This document shows positions 17,345-26,064 of a stretch of 64,000 nucleotides of DNA, in pieces; position 1 is the first letter of the stretch; each line of letters opens with the position of its first letter. The notes beneath the pieces were generated by a model that ran no database searches, had not been told where the DNA came from, and saw only the letters and a list, made by a program, of their open reading frames with translations. Made by a program: the position numbers and the translations under genes. This stretch comes from Desulfosudis oleivorans (GTDB lineage: Bacteria > Desulfobacterota > Desulfobacteria > Desulfobacterales > SURF-7): assembly GCA_020723305.1 (NCBI GenBank), contig DYJC01000009.1:149216-213215 (forward strand). The letters are read 5' to 3'.

Positions 17345-19681
17345 ATGGATAAAAAATATGGTGTGTATATCTGCACAGGCTGTGGAATCGGTGATGCACT
17401 CGATATAAAGGACTTGTGCGGTGTACCGGCAGAAGAAGGTCTACCGGTCCAGACTCATCCATTCCTGTGCGGTAAAGAAGGAATTGGCCTGATCAAGAAA
17501 GATATTGCAGAAAAAGGTACCAATACGATGGTTATTGGAGCTTGTTCCCGCCGGGTCAACTTTGACATTTTTAAATTTGACGGCTGCATTGTAGAACGGG
17601 TTAATTTGAGAGAGCAGGTTGTCTGGTCTCATCCGCGTTCCGTCTATCCAGCCCTTACGGAAGAACAAAAAGGCAGTTCAGCGCATTGTGATCGCGTTCA
17701 GATGCTGGCGGCAGATTACCTGAAAATGGGTATGGCGAGAGTGGAAAAGGTCAAGCTTCCGGAAGCATATAAATTGGAAGCGTTTACCCGGAAAATTCTG
17801 GTTATCGGTGGTGGCATCACCGGAATGTCTTCAGCCCTGGATGCAGCGGCAGCAGGTTATGATGTTACCATCGTTGAAAAAGAAGCGGTTTTAGGCGGAT
17901 ATGCAACCAAAGTTCGCAAGCAGCTTCCGGTTGAATGGCCATTTCAAAACCTGATCTCTCCAATTGTCGGAGATAAAATAAGAGCGGTTCAAGCCAATCC
18001 CAAAATAACGGTAAAAACCGGTACAGTCGTTGCCCGTATTGCGGGTGAGCCTGGTAACTTTACCGTCACTTTGAAAAAACCAGATGAAAAGATTGAATTC
18101 GACGTACCTTTCCCATTGCCCAAAGAGATGAAAGTGGATGCAAATGGAAAGGAATATGATGTTGAGAAGCTTGCTGAACTTTATAAGGAATACAATCAGG
18201 GGAAAAAAGACATCCTCCAGTTTGATCCAAATGGTGAAAAATTCGGCGCTGTAATCCTGGCGGCCGGCTGGCGGCCGGATAAAGTTGAAGGTGACGCTTA
18301 TGCACATCTGGGTATCGGCCTCACACCGGATGTTGTGACCAATGCCCAGTTTGAAGAGATCGCGGCAAAAGGAAAAATCAAACGCCCGTCTGATGGGAAA
18401 GAAGCGAAAAATGTTGTATTCATCCAGAGTCCTGGCAAAGAAGATGATTCTGATTTTAATTACTGCGGCGCAGTAACCAGTATGGTATCATTGAAACAAG
18501 CCAAGTATGTCCGGGAGGACTATAGCGATGGAAAGGCATATGTAATTTATCAGCATATGCGAACCCCCGGGCTCCAGGAAAATTTTTACAAAACCATTCA
18601 ACAGGATGAAGGGATTTTTCTGACCAAGGGAACCATCGCAAGTGTTTCCAACAATGGCGGCAGACTTGTCGTTGAAGCAGACAACACCCTTCTAGGAGAA
18701 AAAATCCAGATCAAGGCAGATATGGTGGTTTTGGCTGCAGGTATGGTACCGGTAGTAAAAGATGATCCGGTTATCAATCTTGCCTACCGTCAGGGTCCTG
18801 GCTTCCGTGATAATGCCTTATTTGATCAATATGCAGATTCCAATTTTATCTGTTTTCCGTATGAAACACAGCGTACAGGCATTTATGCCGCAGGCTGTAT
18901 TCGTCGCAGCATGACCATGGATGAATCCATGGAAGATGCCGCTGGCGCAGCCCTGAAAGCAATTCAGTGTATTGAATCTTCAAACCGCGGTGTTGCCGTA
19001 CATCCAAGATCCGGTGATTTGACCTTCCCGGATTTCTTCTTCCAGAGATGTACTCAATGCAAACGCTGTACAGAAGAATGCCCGTTTGGTGCTCTGGATG
19101 ATGATGAAAAAGGAACTCCCAAGCCAAACGCGAGTCGTTGCCGCCGTTGCGGTACCTGTATGGGTGCCTGTCCGGAAAGAATTATCGGTTTTGCGGATTA
19201 CAACATCGACAGCATCGGTTCCCAGGTAAAAGCCATTGGTGTACCCTCTGAAGATGACTTTGATGAACCGCCTTTCCGGATTCTCGGCCTGGTATGCGAA
19301 AATGATGCTTATCCCGCCATTGATATTGCCGGCATGAACAAACTACATTTTTCTGCTGATGTCCGGCTGATTCCGGTTCGATGTCTTGGCTCCGTAAATG
19401 TGATCTGGATCAAGGACGCTCTGGCACAGGGTATGGACGGAGTATTTCTCCTTGGGTGCAAACACGGGGATGATTACCAATGTCACTTTGTCAAGGGCAG
19501 CGAACTGGCGGATATCCGAATGAAAAAAATCGGTGACGCTCTCTCCAGTCTCGCACTGGAAGTGGAAAGGGTTGCTCAGTTCCAGGTAGCTATTGATGAA
19601 TATGACAAAATTCCACAGATCATCAACAAGTTTGTGGAAGAGGTTGAAGCCCTTGGTCCGAATCCGTTTAAGGGATTCTAG
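17345..19681 (+). CDS. qmoB: Quinone-interacting membrane-bound oxidoreductase subunit B
   Basis: QmoB is a large (778-residue) cytosolic HdrA-like flavoprotein fused to an MvhD-like domain. Seen in order: a cysteine-containing N-terminal segment (CTGCGIGDALD near 10), an FAD motif ILVIGGGITGMSSALDAAAA near 150, and two [4Fe-4S] motifs (CTQCKRCTEECP and CRRCGTCMGACP near 575-615). A C-terminal MvhD/FrhD-like domain follows from about 640, with RCLGSVNVIWIKDALAQGMD and LLGCKHGDDYQC, which may bind a [2Fe-2S] cluster. This layout matches known QmoB. It lies between qmoA and qmoC (71 bp gap). Confidence 0.95.
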   Translation: MDKKYGVYICTGCGIGDALDIKDLCGVPAEEGLPVQTHPFLCGKEGIGLIKKDIAEKGTNTMVIGACSRRVNFDIFKFDGCIVERVNLREQVVWSHPRSVYPALTEEQKGSSAHCDRVQMLAADYLKMGMARVEKVKLPEAYKLEAFTRKILVIGGGITGMSSALDAAAAGYDVTIVEKEAVLGGYATKVRKQLPVEWPFQNLISPIVGDKIRAVQANPKITVKTGTVVARIAGEPGNFTVTLKKPDEKIEFDVPFPLPKEMKVDANGKEYDVEKLAELYKEYNQGKKDILQFDPNGEKFGAVILAAGWRPDKVEGDAYAHLGIGLTPDVVTNAQFEEIAAKGKIKRPSDGKEAKNVVFIQSPGKEDDSDFNYCGAVTSMVSLKQAKYVREDYSDGKAYVIYQHMRTPGLQENFYKTIQQDEGIFLTKGTIASVSNNGGRLVVEADNTLLGEKIQIKADMVVLAAGMVPVVKDDPVINLAYRQGPGFRDNALFDQYADSNFICFPYETQRTGIYAAGCIRRSMTMDESMEDAAGAALKAIQCIESSNRGVAVHPRSGDLTFPDFFFQRCTQCKRCTEECPFGALDDDEKGTPKPNASRCRRCGTCMGACPERIIGFADYNIDSIGSQVKAIGVPSEDDFDEPPFRILGLVCENDAYPAIDIAGMNKLHFSADVRLIPVRCLGSVNVIWIKDALAQGMDGVFLLGCKHGDDYQCHFVKGSELADIRMKKIGDALSSLALEVERVAQFQVAIDEYDKIPQIINKFVEEVEALGPNPFKGF

Positions 19682-19752
19682 TCCTGCCGAGTCTGTTTTA
19701 TTGACCCGGTTTGCTTTTACGCTTTTTAATGCCATGAATAGGAGGTATTATT

Positions 19753-20904
19753 ATGGCTGATAAATATTTAATTGAACCTGATTCAAATTTTATTAAAGAA
19801 GTGATGAATCAGGGAGGTGAGAGCCTCAAAAAATGTTACCAATGTGCAACCTGCTCGGTGGCCTGTCCCATCTCCCCGGATAACAAACCGTTTCCGAGAA
19901 AAGAGATGATTGCCGCCTCCTGGGGGCTGAAAGACAGGCTGGTGGCAAATCATGATATTTGGCTATGCCATCAATGCGGTGATTGTTCCACGCTTTGCCC
20001 GCGCGATGCAAAACCCGGTGATGTGATTGCAGCGATCCGTTCGTATGCCATAAAGGAGTATGCATCACCAAAATTCATGGGAAATCTGGTAAATGATCCG
20101 AAAAAACTGCCGATCCTGTTTGCTATCCCCACGTTGATTTTTATTGCTCTTGGCCTTGTAACCGGTCTGCTTGATTTTACTCCGGACAGTGATCAAATTG
20201 TCCACAGTCATTTCTTTTCCACATGGCTGGTGGATTTGATTTTTGTCCCTCTGGCAGGTTTTGTTGTTGCTGTTTTTGCTCTTGGATTAAAACGATTTAT
20301 CGCAGACATCCATGAAAATGCGCTTGTTTCCGGCAAAACCAAAAAAGAAACCATTGATCCTAAGGAATTTATTCAGGCACTGATTGCCATTATTCCAAAC
20401 ATTCTGAAACATAAAAAATTTTCAGAATGCACGGAAAACAGAGAACGCTCCACATCCCATATGATGGTGCTGTTTTCATTTATTGCTCTTTTTATCGTTA
20501 CCAACATTTTCTTTGTTGTGCTCTATGTTTTCCAGATCCATGGACCGTACTCTCAATTGAATCCGGTAAAATGGCTCGCGAACATTGGTGGAGTTGCACT
20601 TGTGATCGGTTCACTTTTAATGATCAAGGAAAGAATGGCCAAAACCAATCAGGTCAGCAGTTACAAGGACTGGTACCTGTTAGGTCTGGTTCTTGGACTG
20701 GGTGTAACCGGAATGCTGACCGAAATGACCCGCCTTGCGGATGCAGCATTTCTATCTTACGCACTGTACTTCATTCACCTGATTTTTGTATTCAACCTGT
20801 TCGCATTCCTGCCGTTCTCCAAACTGGCTCATCTGGTTTACAGAACGGTTGCTCTTGCCTATGACGAATGGGCGGAAAGAGATAAAAAGACAGCGACCGC
20901 ATAG
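19753..20904 (+). CDS. qmoC: Quinone-interacting membrane-bound oxidoreductase subunit C
   Basis: QmoC is the membrane subunit of the Qmo complex. Residues 1-110 form an HdrC-like domain with two [4Fe-4S] motifs, CYQCATCSVACP and CHQCGDCSTLCP. From about 118 on there are roughly six hydrophobic segments forming an HdrE/NarI-like cytochrome b domain, which oxidises the quinol and passes electrons to QmoAB. The length (383) is normal. The start has AGGAGG. A perfect terminator hairpin follows about 28 bp after the stop, so qmoABC forms a unit. Confidence 0.95.
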   Translation: MADKYLIEPDSNFIKEVMNQGGESLKKCYQCATCSVACPISPDNKPFPRKEMIAASWGLKDRLVANHDIWLCHQCGDCSTLCPRDAKPGDVIAAIRSYAIKEYASPKFMGNLVNDPKKLPILFAIPTLIFIALGLVTGLLDFTPDSDQIVHSHFFSTWLVDLIFVPLAGFVVAVFALGLKRFIADIHENALVSGKTKKETIDPKEFIQALIAIIPNILKHKKFSECTENRERSTSHMMVLFSFIALFIVTNIFFVVLYVFQIHGPYSQLNPVKWLANIGGVALVIGSLLMIKERMAKTNQVSSYKDWYLLGLVLGLGVTGMLTEMTRLADAAFLSYALYFIHLIFVFNLFAFLPFSKLAHLVYRTVALAYDEWAERDKKTATA

Positions 20905-20931
20905 AAAAGCACTGTATTGTAATTATTATAA

Positions 20932-20970
20932 AAAACGGGAAGGCTGAATAGCCTTCCCGTTTTTATTTTA
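20932..20970 (+). terminator. Rho-independent terminator after qmoC
   Basis: A perfect 13-bp stem AAAACGGGAAGGC / GCCTTCCCGTTTT with a 6-base loop (TGAATA) is followed by T-rich sequence. The symmetric A and T tracts mean it could also stop transcription of the convergent mechanosensitive-channel gene, which ends at 20983. Confidence 0.93.
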
Positions 20971-20982
20971 TTCAGCATTCAA

Positions 20983-22452
20983 CTAAACACCAAAGAACAG
21001 TTTGATCTTTTGGATCAATTTCTGAGAATCTGTTCCCATCTCAACTGACTCTTCAAAATTCATCGCATCCTTCTTCTGTCGCTCTATAACCGCTTTCCCG
21101 ATCTGTTCAGAAATCACCGTATTGGAATTGATCACGGTGGAAAATGCGTTTTTATCTACAACAATCAAGGATGTATCTTCGGTAGCCTGAATGGTCGCGC
21201 TGCGTTTTTCACCGGTCAAAAGGCTGATTTCACCAAAAAATTCTCCTTTGTTAAACCTGGATAATATCATTGCCTGCTGCCGGTGACCGCTTCGAGTGGC
21301 CTCACACGAACCGGAAAGAACGATATACATGGAATCACCCTCTTCTCCTTCCTGAACAACAAACTCGCCCTCTCCATAGGTTTCAATATACACTTTTTTA
21401 GTCAGATCTGCCCGGTCCGCATCGGAAAGAGGTGATAAAATCGGAATGCTTTCAAACATTTTTTGTATTTCCTCTTTCATTGCATTTTGATTCTCTTTAT
21501 TAAATTCCCGTTCAATGTGAGCATGTTGAATATCACGAACCGGATATGGGATGCGGATATGATTCCTTCTCAAGGCATACCAGAGCTGGTTGTTAATTTC
21601 CGATTTAAGCTGAGGTTCAAAGGAATAGTTATTATGCCAGAAACGAATTTCATATTGAATGGAAAAATCGGAGAATTGAATCAACCGGATATTGGCTTTC
21701 GGTTGGTTCAATACTTTAGAATTCTGCTCCAAGACTTGAGTAATGACCTTTCTCACCTTGTTTGGAGGGACGCTGTAGTCAAGGCCAATCATCAGGCTGG
21801 CGATCTTCTTCCGGTTGGGTCTGGAATAATTACTGAACGTGCTGGATGCAAGGACAGAGTTGGGAATATAAACCAGTATTCTTTCCCGGGTCAGGATCTG
21901 GGTGGATTTCCAGGAAATTCCGATTACCGTACCTTCATACTCTTCAAACCGAATCCAGTCACCGATGGAAAACGGTCTCTCCGCCTGGATAATCAGGCCG
22001 GAAAACAGGTTGCTGAGCGTTGCCTGTGCAGCAAGACCGATAACCACCGTAAGAAGCGCTGATGTTGTCAGCAAACTGGCCAGATTGATATCGCTTCGGA
22101 CACGAAGAACCACGAAAAATAAAATTGCAAATGTTAAAAACAAAAGAAAATCACGGGTAATTTTCGGAATTATATCCTGCTTTGTTCGAAATCTGGCAAG
22201 AACCTCAATCAAAAACCAAAAAACAAAACGTGCCACAGCCCATGATAAAATAATATCGGCTGTAATACCTGCATACCGGATCCATCCATTACTCCATTCA
22301 TAGCCTTCCAGAATTTGAATGGAAAACCGCAATAAAAAAAAGGTGATAAAAAGTGTAAAGGGAATTTTCGGAAGATTCTCTGCCTTTTTTGCAGCGATAC
22401 TATAAAGGATCATTACAACAGCACAGAAGAGCGTAACCCAAGAAAAGTCCAT
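20983..22452 (-). CDS. MscS-family mechanosensitive channel with cyclic-nucleotide-binding domain
   Basis: This 489-residue protein has N-terminal membrane segments (about residues 1-150). An MscS core follows with the pore helix LLTVVIGLAAQATLSNLFSG near 130-150 and the beta domain SIGDWIRFEEYEGTVIGISW near 160-180. A C-terminal cyclic-nucleotide-binding domain starts at about 340, with the phosphate cassette GEFFGEISLLTGEKRSATI near 410. It should open on membrane tension, modulated by a cyclic nucleotide. It is last in a four-gene minus-strand run (GAF, kinase-like, universal stress protein, channel), 61 bp after the stress-protein gene, which suggests a shared stress-sensing role. Confidence 0.9.
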   Translation of the reverse strand: MDFSWVTLFCAVVMILYSIAAKKAENLPKIPFTLFITFFLLRFSIQILEGYEWSNGWIRYAGITADIILSWAVARFVFWFLIEVLARFRTKQDIIPKITRDFLLFLTFAILFFVVLRVRSDINLASLLTTSALLTVVIGLAAQATLSNLFSGLIIQAERPFSIGDWIRFEEYEGTVIGISWKSTQILTRERILVYIPNSVLASSTFSNYSRPNRKKIASLMIGLDYSVPPNKVRKVITQVLEQNSKVLNQPKANIRLIQFSDFSIQYEIRFWHNNYSFEPQLKSEINNQLWYALRRNHIRIPYPVRDIQHAHIEREFNKENQNAMKEEIQKMFESIPILSPLSDADRADLTKKVYIETYGEGEFVVQEGEEGDSMYIVLSGSCEATRSGHRQQAMILSRFNKGEFFGEISLLTGEKRSATIQATEDTSLIVVDKNAFSTVINSNTVISEQIGKAVIERQKKDAMNFEESVEMGTDSQKLIQKIKLFFGV

Positions 22453-22513
22453 CGTTCAAAATCCTCACCTGAATATATTGATCATCTGGGGAAGAATGAG
22501 CTCTGTTTCAAGC

Positions 22514-22978
22514 TCAAGATGTTACAACCAGAACAGCCGTCCCTTTCAGTAGCCGGATCAGTTTAATACTGATGTCGCCCAAAACAAATTCCTCAGCCTT
22601 GGACATACTTTTCCGACCTATCACCACCATGTCATACTTCTGTTTTTGGTGTTGATCGAGAATGCCATCTGTAATCGTTGGATATTCATGCTCTGCAATC
22701 TGAATATCAATCTTGTCTTCGCGAAAACCATTTTGAATCAGGGTTGCTTTTGCCTTTTTCAGCATTTCATGCATCCTGTCCGGTTGTTCTGCAGCAAATT
22801 TTCGACCCATCAACTCTTCACTGGCAGATGATTTTCGCAGAATATGCAATAAATAAATACGCCATGTTTCAGGGTTTAACGGCATCCGAATGATAAATTC
22901 GATCACAGCCTTTGAACTCATCGAATCATTAAGTGCCACAAGTACTTTTTTTTCTTTCGTTTCCAAAATGGCCCCCAT
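22514..22978 (-). CDS. Universal stress protein (UspA family)
   Basis: The 154-residue protein has the UspA layout: beta strand KKVLVALNDSMSSKAVIEFI near residue 9, a central variable part, and a C-terminal nucleotide-binding region DMVVIGRKSMSKAEEFVLGD near 120-139 followed by STVLVV-like LKGTAVLVVTS. The usual GxxGx9GS ATP-binding pattern is altered to VIGRKSMSKAEEFVLGDIS. Such proteins bind ATP or nucleotides and rise under stress. It starts one base after the kinase-like gene stop and precedes the channel gene. Confidence 0.88.
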   Translation of the reverse strand: MGAILETKEKKVLVALNDSMSSKAVIEFIIRMPLNPETWRIYLLHILRKSSASEELMGRKFAAEQPDRMHEMLKKAKATLIQNGFREDKIDIQIAEHEYPTITDGILDQHQKQKYDMVVIGRKSMSKAEEFVLGDISIKLIRLLKGTAVLVVTS

Positions 22979-22979
22979 G

Positions 22980-23891
22980 TTAGAATGTTTTTAAGTTCAT
23001 GCATTCATTCAAATCTTCAATTATTTCATTGACAGACTCATAAAAAATTTCCGCACCAGAGGTAAAGTGCGATAGAATATTATTTAAATCATTTGGTATA
23101 TAAGGATATAATTTCTTCAGATTCATAAATCGCCATTTGTGAAGAATCGAAAAATCCTCTGGCTTTGCAATTCCTTGCAGCTCCTTATATATCAGCTCAC
23201 CCTTATCTTTCTGATTCATGTTATAGAAACCTTTTCCGATCGTATACAGCAGGAGATTCCCCACACCCATGATATCCAGACTGAACGGATTTTCCACCAG
23301 CTTATGGTCATAGTCAAAATCGATCCAAACATAGTTGCCTGTTCCCTGTTCTATGATGATATGATCGTTTCTTACATCTCCGTGCGTAAATCCGTTTATA
23401 TGTAGATAGTGTAAGGCATGAAGTGCAGGAATCAGGTTTTTCAGTATTCCCGGCAGCAGTTCGAAAAAGTAGTGCTCATGCTCCATTTCAAGAGACTCGA
23501 TATATAGAAACAAATTTTTCCCCTTAACAATGTCCAGTACCCTTACATTATTTCCTTTTTCATCATGATATGAAGCTCCATGCATAAAATGAGGATGATC
23601 TTTTACAAGATCTAATACTGCGGCCTCTTTTTCAGGATGCCGAAAACACTGTATTCTGATCTCTCCGATATTTGTTTCAAAGGTTTCAAAGAAGGATAAT
23701 TTGATAATCTTCCGCTCTTCCGTATCCAGGTCAACCACCTTCTTAACCCAGAATTTGGGTTCATCAAGCCCGAACCGCTCCTCCCGCTCGTGACCCTTTA
23801 CTAGAAAATTTTTACCGTCGACCTGGATAATATCCCCATAATCAATGACAAAAATATCTGTGGTATCTGTAAAAACCCGATTCGCCATCAT
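22980..23891 (-). CDS. Protein-kinase-like protein
   Basis: This 303-residue soluble protein carries an atypical eukaryotic-like kinase core: VKKVVDLDTEERKIIKLSFF near residue 50 (candidate VAIK lysine), the catalytic loop HGDVRNDHIII near 170 (HxDxxxxH in place of HRDxxxxN) and WIDFDYDH (DFD in place of DFG). The activation segment is short. The departures from the consensus mean activity is uncertain; it could be a kinase related to aminoglycoside or lipopolysaccharide kinases, or a pseudokinase. It overlaps the preceding GAF gene by 4 bp (ATGA) and is followed after one base by the stress-protein gene, so all are co-translated. Confidence 0.75.
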   Translation of the reverse strand: MMANRVFTDTTDIFVIDYGDIIQVDGKNFLVKGHEREERFGLDEPKFWVKKVVDLDTEERKIIKLSFFETFETNIGEIRIQCFRHPEKEAAVLDLVKDHPHFMHGASYHDEKGNNVRVLDIVKGKNLFLYIESLEMEHEHYFFELLPGILKNLIPALHALHYLHINGFTHGDVRNDHIIIEQGTGNYVWIDFDYDHKLVENPFSLDIMGVGNLLLYTIGKGFYNMNQKDKGELIYKELQGIAKPEDFSILHKWRFMNLKKLYPYIPNDLNNILSHFTSGAEIFYESVNEIIEDLNECMNLKTF

Positions 23892-24451
23892 TGCTCCTGA
23901 ATCACCCGCAGAGGAAGGGAATCCATTGCTAACTTTACCCTTTCAAGAAAATTTTTAAGGCCATTAATCTCAATAACAAGCCCCAGATTCACACCGATAA
24001 CACGCAGAGAATCAATATCTTCCTCATGGATCGCTCTTGATTCTCCCATATAAATCCGAATGACACCCAATACTACTTTTCGATATTTTATGGGTACGGA
24101 CAACATGGAAACGATCCCTTCTGCCTTGGCCGCTTCCGGATACTGAATGATCTTATCTTTCTGCATATCCTTGATAAAAACCGGTTTTCCGGTAACGATT
24201 GCAGAATATTTTTCATCCACAAATACAGGGCCCTTTTGAAGATATTCATCACTGATACCAAAACTGCTTACCGTGAAAAGCTGTTTCTCCTTTTCATCCA
24301 AGAGCATAATACAGCACCCTTTGGCATCAAACGTTTTTGTTGTTCCTTCTGTAAGATGTTTAATCAACAGATTCAAATCCTCATAAGTTGAAATTGCATG
24401 GCTGATGGCTTTAAATTCCTTTAAATAAAACTTTCTTTCCGGCTGTTCCAT
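23888..24451 (-). CDS. GAF-domain sensor protein
   Basis: The 187-residue protein is a single GAF domain (about residues 20-165) with the stretches AKGCCIMLLDEKEKQLFTVS, KPVFIKDMQKDKIIQYPEAA and EGIVSMLSVPIKYRKVVLGV. GAF domains bind small ligands such as cyclic nucleotides, heme or aromatics; no ligand can be read from sequence. It is first in the operon and probably regulates the downstream kinase-like protein. No output domain is present, so it must act through a partner. Confidence 0.85.
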   Translation of the reverse strand: MEQPERKFYLKEFKAISHAISTYEDLNLLIKHLTEGTTKTFDAKGCCIMLLDEKEKQLFTVSSFGISDEYLQKGPVFVDEKYSAIVTGKPVFIKDMQKDKIIQYPEAAKAEGIVSMLSVPIKYRKVVLGVIRIYMGESRAIHEEDIDSLRVIGVNLGLVIEINGLKNFLERVKLAMDSLPLRVIQEQ

Positions 24452-24763
24452 GAAATTGATCTCCTTGTTGAATTCCTGTTTTCTTTTTTTTCATAGTGCA
24501 TATAATAAAGCATTCAGGCAGCATCCTCAATAATCAATATTATCATCTTGACATAGAAAAAAACAATTGATAATTATCACTTTTTTATAATAAGGCGTAT
24601 CATGTTCTGATTGCGTTGAGACATCAAAACGTCCTTAACGGAAATCATTGCGCTGAAGTTACACTGGTAAGCCTTTTTACATGTTGATGAATATTGGAAA
24701 GGGAGTTCCCTTTAAAGACTAAAGAGAGAAAGCTATAAAAGAAATGCACAAAAGGAGAAAATT
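24452..24763. other. Divergent intergenic region between GAF gene and sat
   Basis: No gene is supported. The region holds the start regions of both divergent units, a candidate sat promoter at 24548-24576, and an AT-rich centre. A strong ribosome-binding site AAAAGGAGAAAATT precedes sat. Confidence 0.6.
24548..24576 (+). promoter_or_regulatory. Candidate sigma70-type promoter for sat
   Basis: TTGACA at 24548-24553 and TAATTA at 24571-24576 with 17-bp spacing; a TATAAT-like stretch also lies about 12 bp further downstream. It would give a leader of about 180 nt. Confidence 0.4.
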
Positions 24764-25951
24764 ATGATTAAACCGCATGGTTCCGACAAACTAAATCCGC
24801 TGTATGTTGCCGATGCCGCCAAACGTGAAAAGCTGATCCAAGAGGCAAAGAGCCTTCCATCAATCCTTATCAGTTCAGCAGCAGCAGGAAACGCTGTAAT
24901 GCTGGCAGGTGGTTACTTTAATCCCCTTACCGGTTACATGAATGTTGCCGATGCTATGAGCGTTGCAAAAGAGATGAGGACCACCAGCGGCCTGTTCTGG
25001 CCTACACCGGTACTGAACATGGTCGAAGACGCCTCCGCCATAAAAGGCGCCAAGAGAATCGCACTTAAGGACCCCAATGTTGCTGGTAACCCAGTGATCG
25101 CGATTCAGGATGTTCAAGCCATCGAGACCTTTACTGACGAACAGATGAAAACCATCACCAAAGCGGTATATGCTACAGATGATATGGAGCATGTGGGTGT
25201 AAAAACCTTCAATACCGTTGGTAAAACCGTCATCTCCGGCCCGATTCAGGTTCTGAACTTTTCCTATTTTGACAAAGAATTTGCCGATACCTTCAGAACC
25301 GCAGTTCAGCTTCGTGAAGAAATGGGCAAACTGGGCTGGGAAAAAGTGGTTGCCTTCCAGACCCGTAACCCGATGCATCTGGCCCATGAAGAACTTTGCC
25401 GCATGGCATACAATGAATTAAAAGCGGATGGTATCCTGATCCACATGCTGCTTGGAAAACTGAAAAAAGGCGATATTCCTGCTGATGTTCGGGATGCCTG
25501 TATCCGCAAGATGGTTGAACTTTATTTTGAACCCAACACCGTGCTTGTTACCGGGTACGGTTTTGACATGCTGTATGCAGGACCCCGTGAAGCGGTTCTT
25601 CACGCCATTTTCCGCCAGAACACCGGTTGTACACATCTGATCGTTGGCCGCGACCATGCCGGCGTTGGCGATTACTATGGTCCATTTGATGCTCAAACCA
25701 TTTTTGACAATATTTCCAAAAAAGACCTTCTGATCGATATTTACAGAGCAGATCACACCGCCTATTCCAAAAAACTAAATAAGGTGGTCATGATGAACCG
25801 GGTTACAGACCATTCAAAAGATGACTTTGTTCTTCTTTCCGGAACCAAGGTTCGTGAAATGCTGGGCAAGGGTATCAAACCGCCAAAAGAGTTTTCTCGA
25901 CCGGAAGTTGCAGAGATTCTGATCAAATACTATGAGTCAACAGTAGAATAA
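24764..25951 (+). CDS. sat: Sulfate adenylyltransferase (ATP sulfurylase)
   Basis: Sat activates sulfate with ATP to give APS and pyrophosphate, the first step of dissimilatory sulfate reduction. The 395-residue protein has the HxxH-type active-site stretch FQTRNPMHLAHEELCRMA near residue 205, the motif VGRDHAGVGDYYGPFDAQ near 295 and the C-terminal SGTKVREMLGKGIKPP near 365. The length fits the bacterial homo-oligomeric form without an APS kinase domain. It has its own terminator and lies 3.9 kb from qmoC on the same strand, with the GAF operon between on the other strand. Confidence 0.98.
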   Translation: MIKPHGSDKLNPLYVADAAKREKLIQEAKSLPSILISSAAAGNAVMLAGGYFNPLTGYMNVADAMSVAKEMRTTSGLFWPTPVLNMVEDASAIKGAKRIALKDPNVAGNPVIAIQDVQAIETFTDEQMKTITKAVYATDDMEHVGVKTFNTVGKTVISGPIQVLNFSYFDKEFADTFRTAVQLREEMGKLGWEKVVAFQTRNPMHLAHEELCRMAYNELKADGILIHMLLGKLKKGDIPADVRDACIRKMVELYFEPNTVLVTGYGFDMLYAGPREAVLHAIFRQNTGCTHLIVGRDHAGVGDYYGPFDAQTIFDNISKKDLLIDIYRADHTAYSKKLNKVVMMNRVTDHSKDDFVLLSGTKVREMLGKGIKPPKEFSRPEVAEILIKYYESTVE

Positions 25952-25995
25952 TCAATAATGGTTTTCGGCTCTAAGCCAATCTGATAGTATCGAAC

Positions 25996-26032
25996 AAAGG
26001 CCTGCTCTTGTAAAGGAGCGGGCCTTTTTTTT
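25996..26032 (+). terminator. Rho-independent terminator after sat
   Basis: The stem AAAGGCCTGCTC / GAGCGGGCCTTT (one T-G pair) with a short loop around TTGTAAAG is followed by a run of eight or more T. It lies 44 bp after the sat stop and just before acnB, so sat and acnB are probably separate units. Confidence 0.9.
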
Positions 26033-26064
26033 CCTCATTCCATAATCCAAAGGGAGCAAACAGA

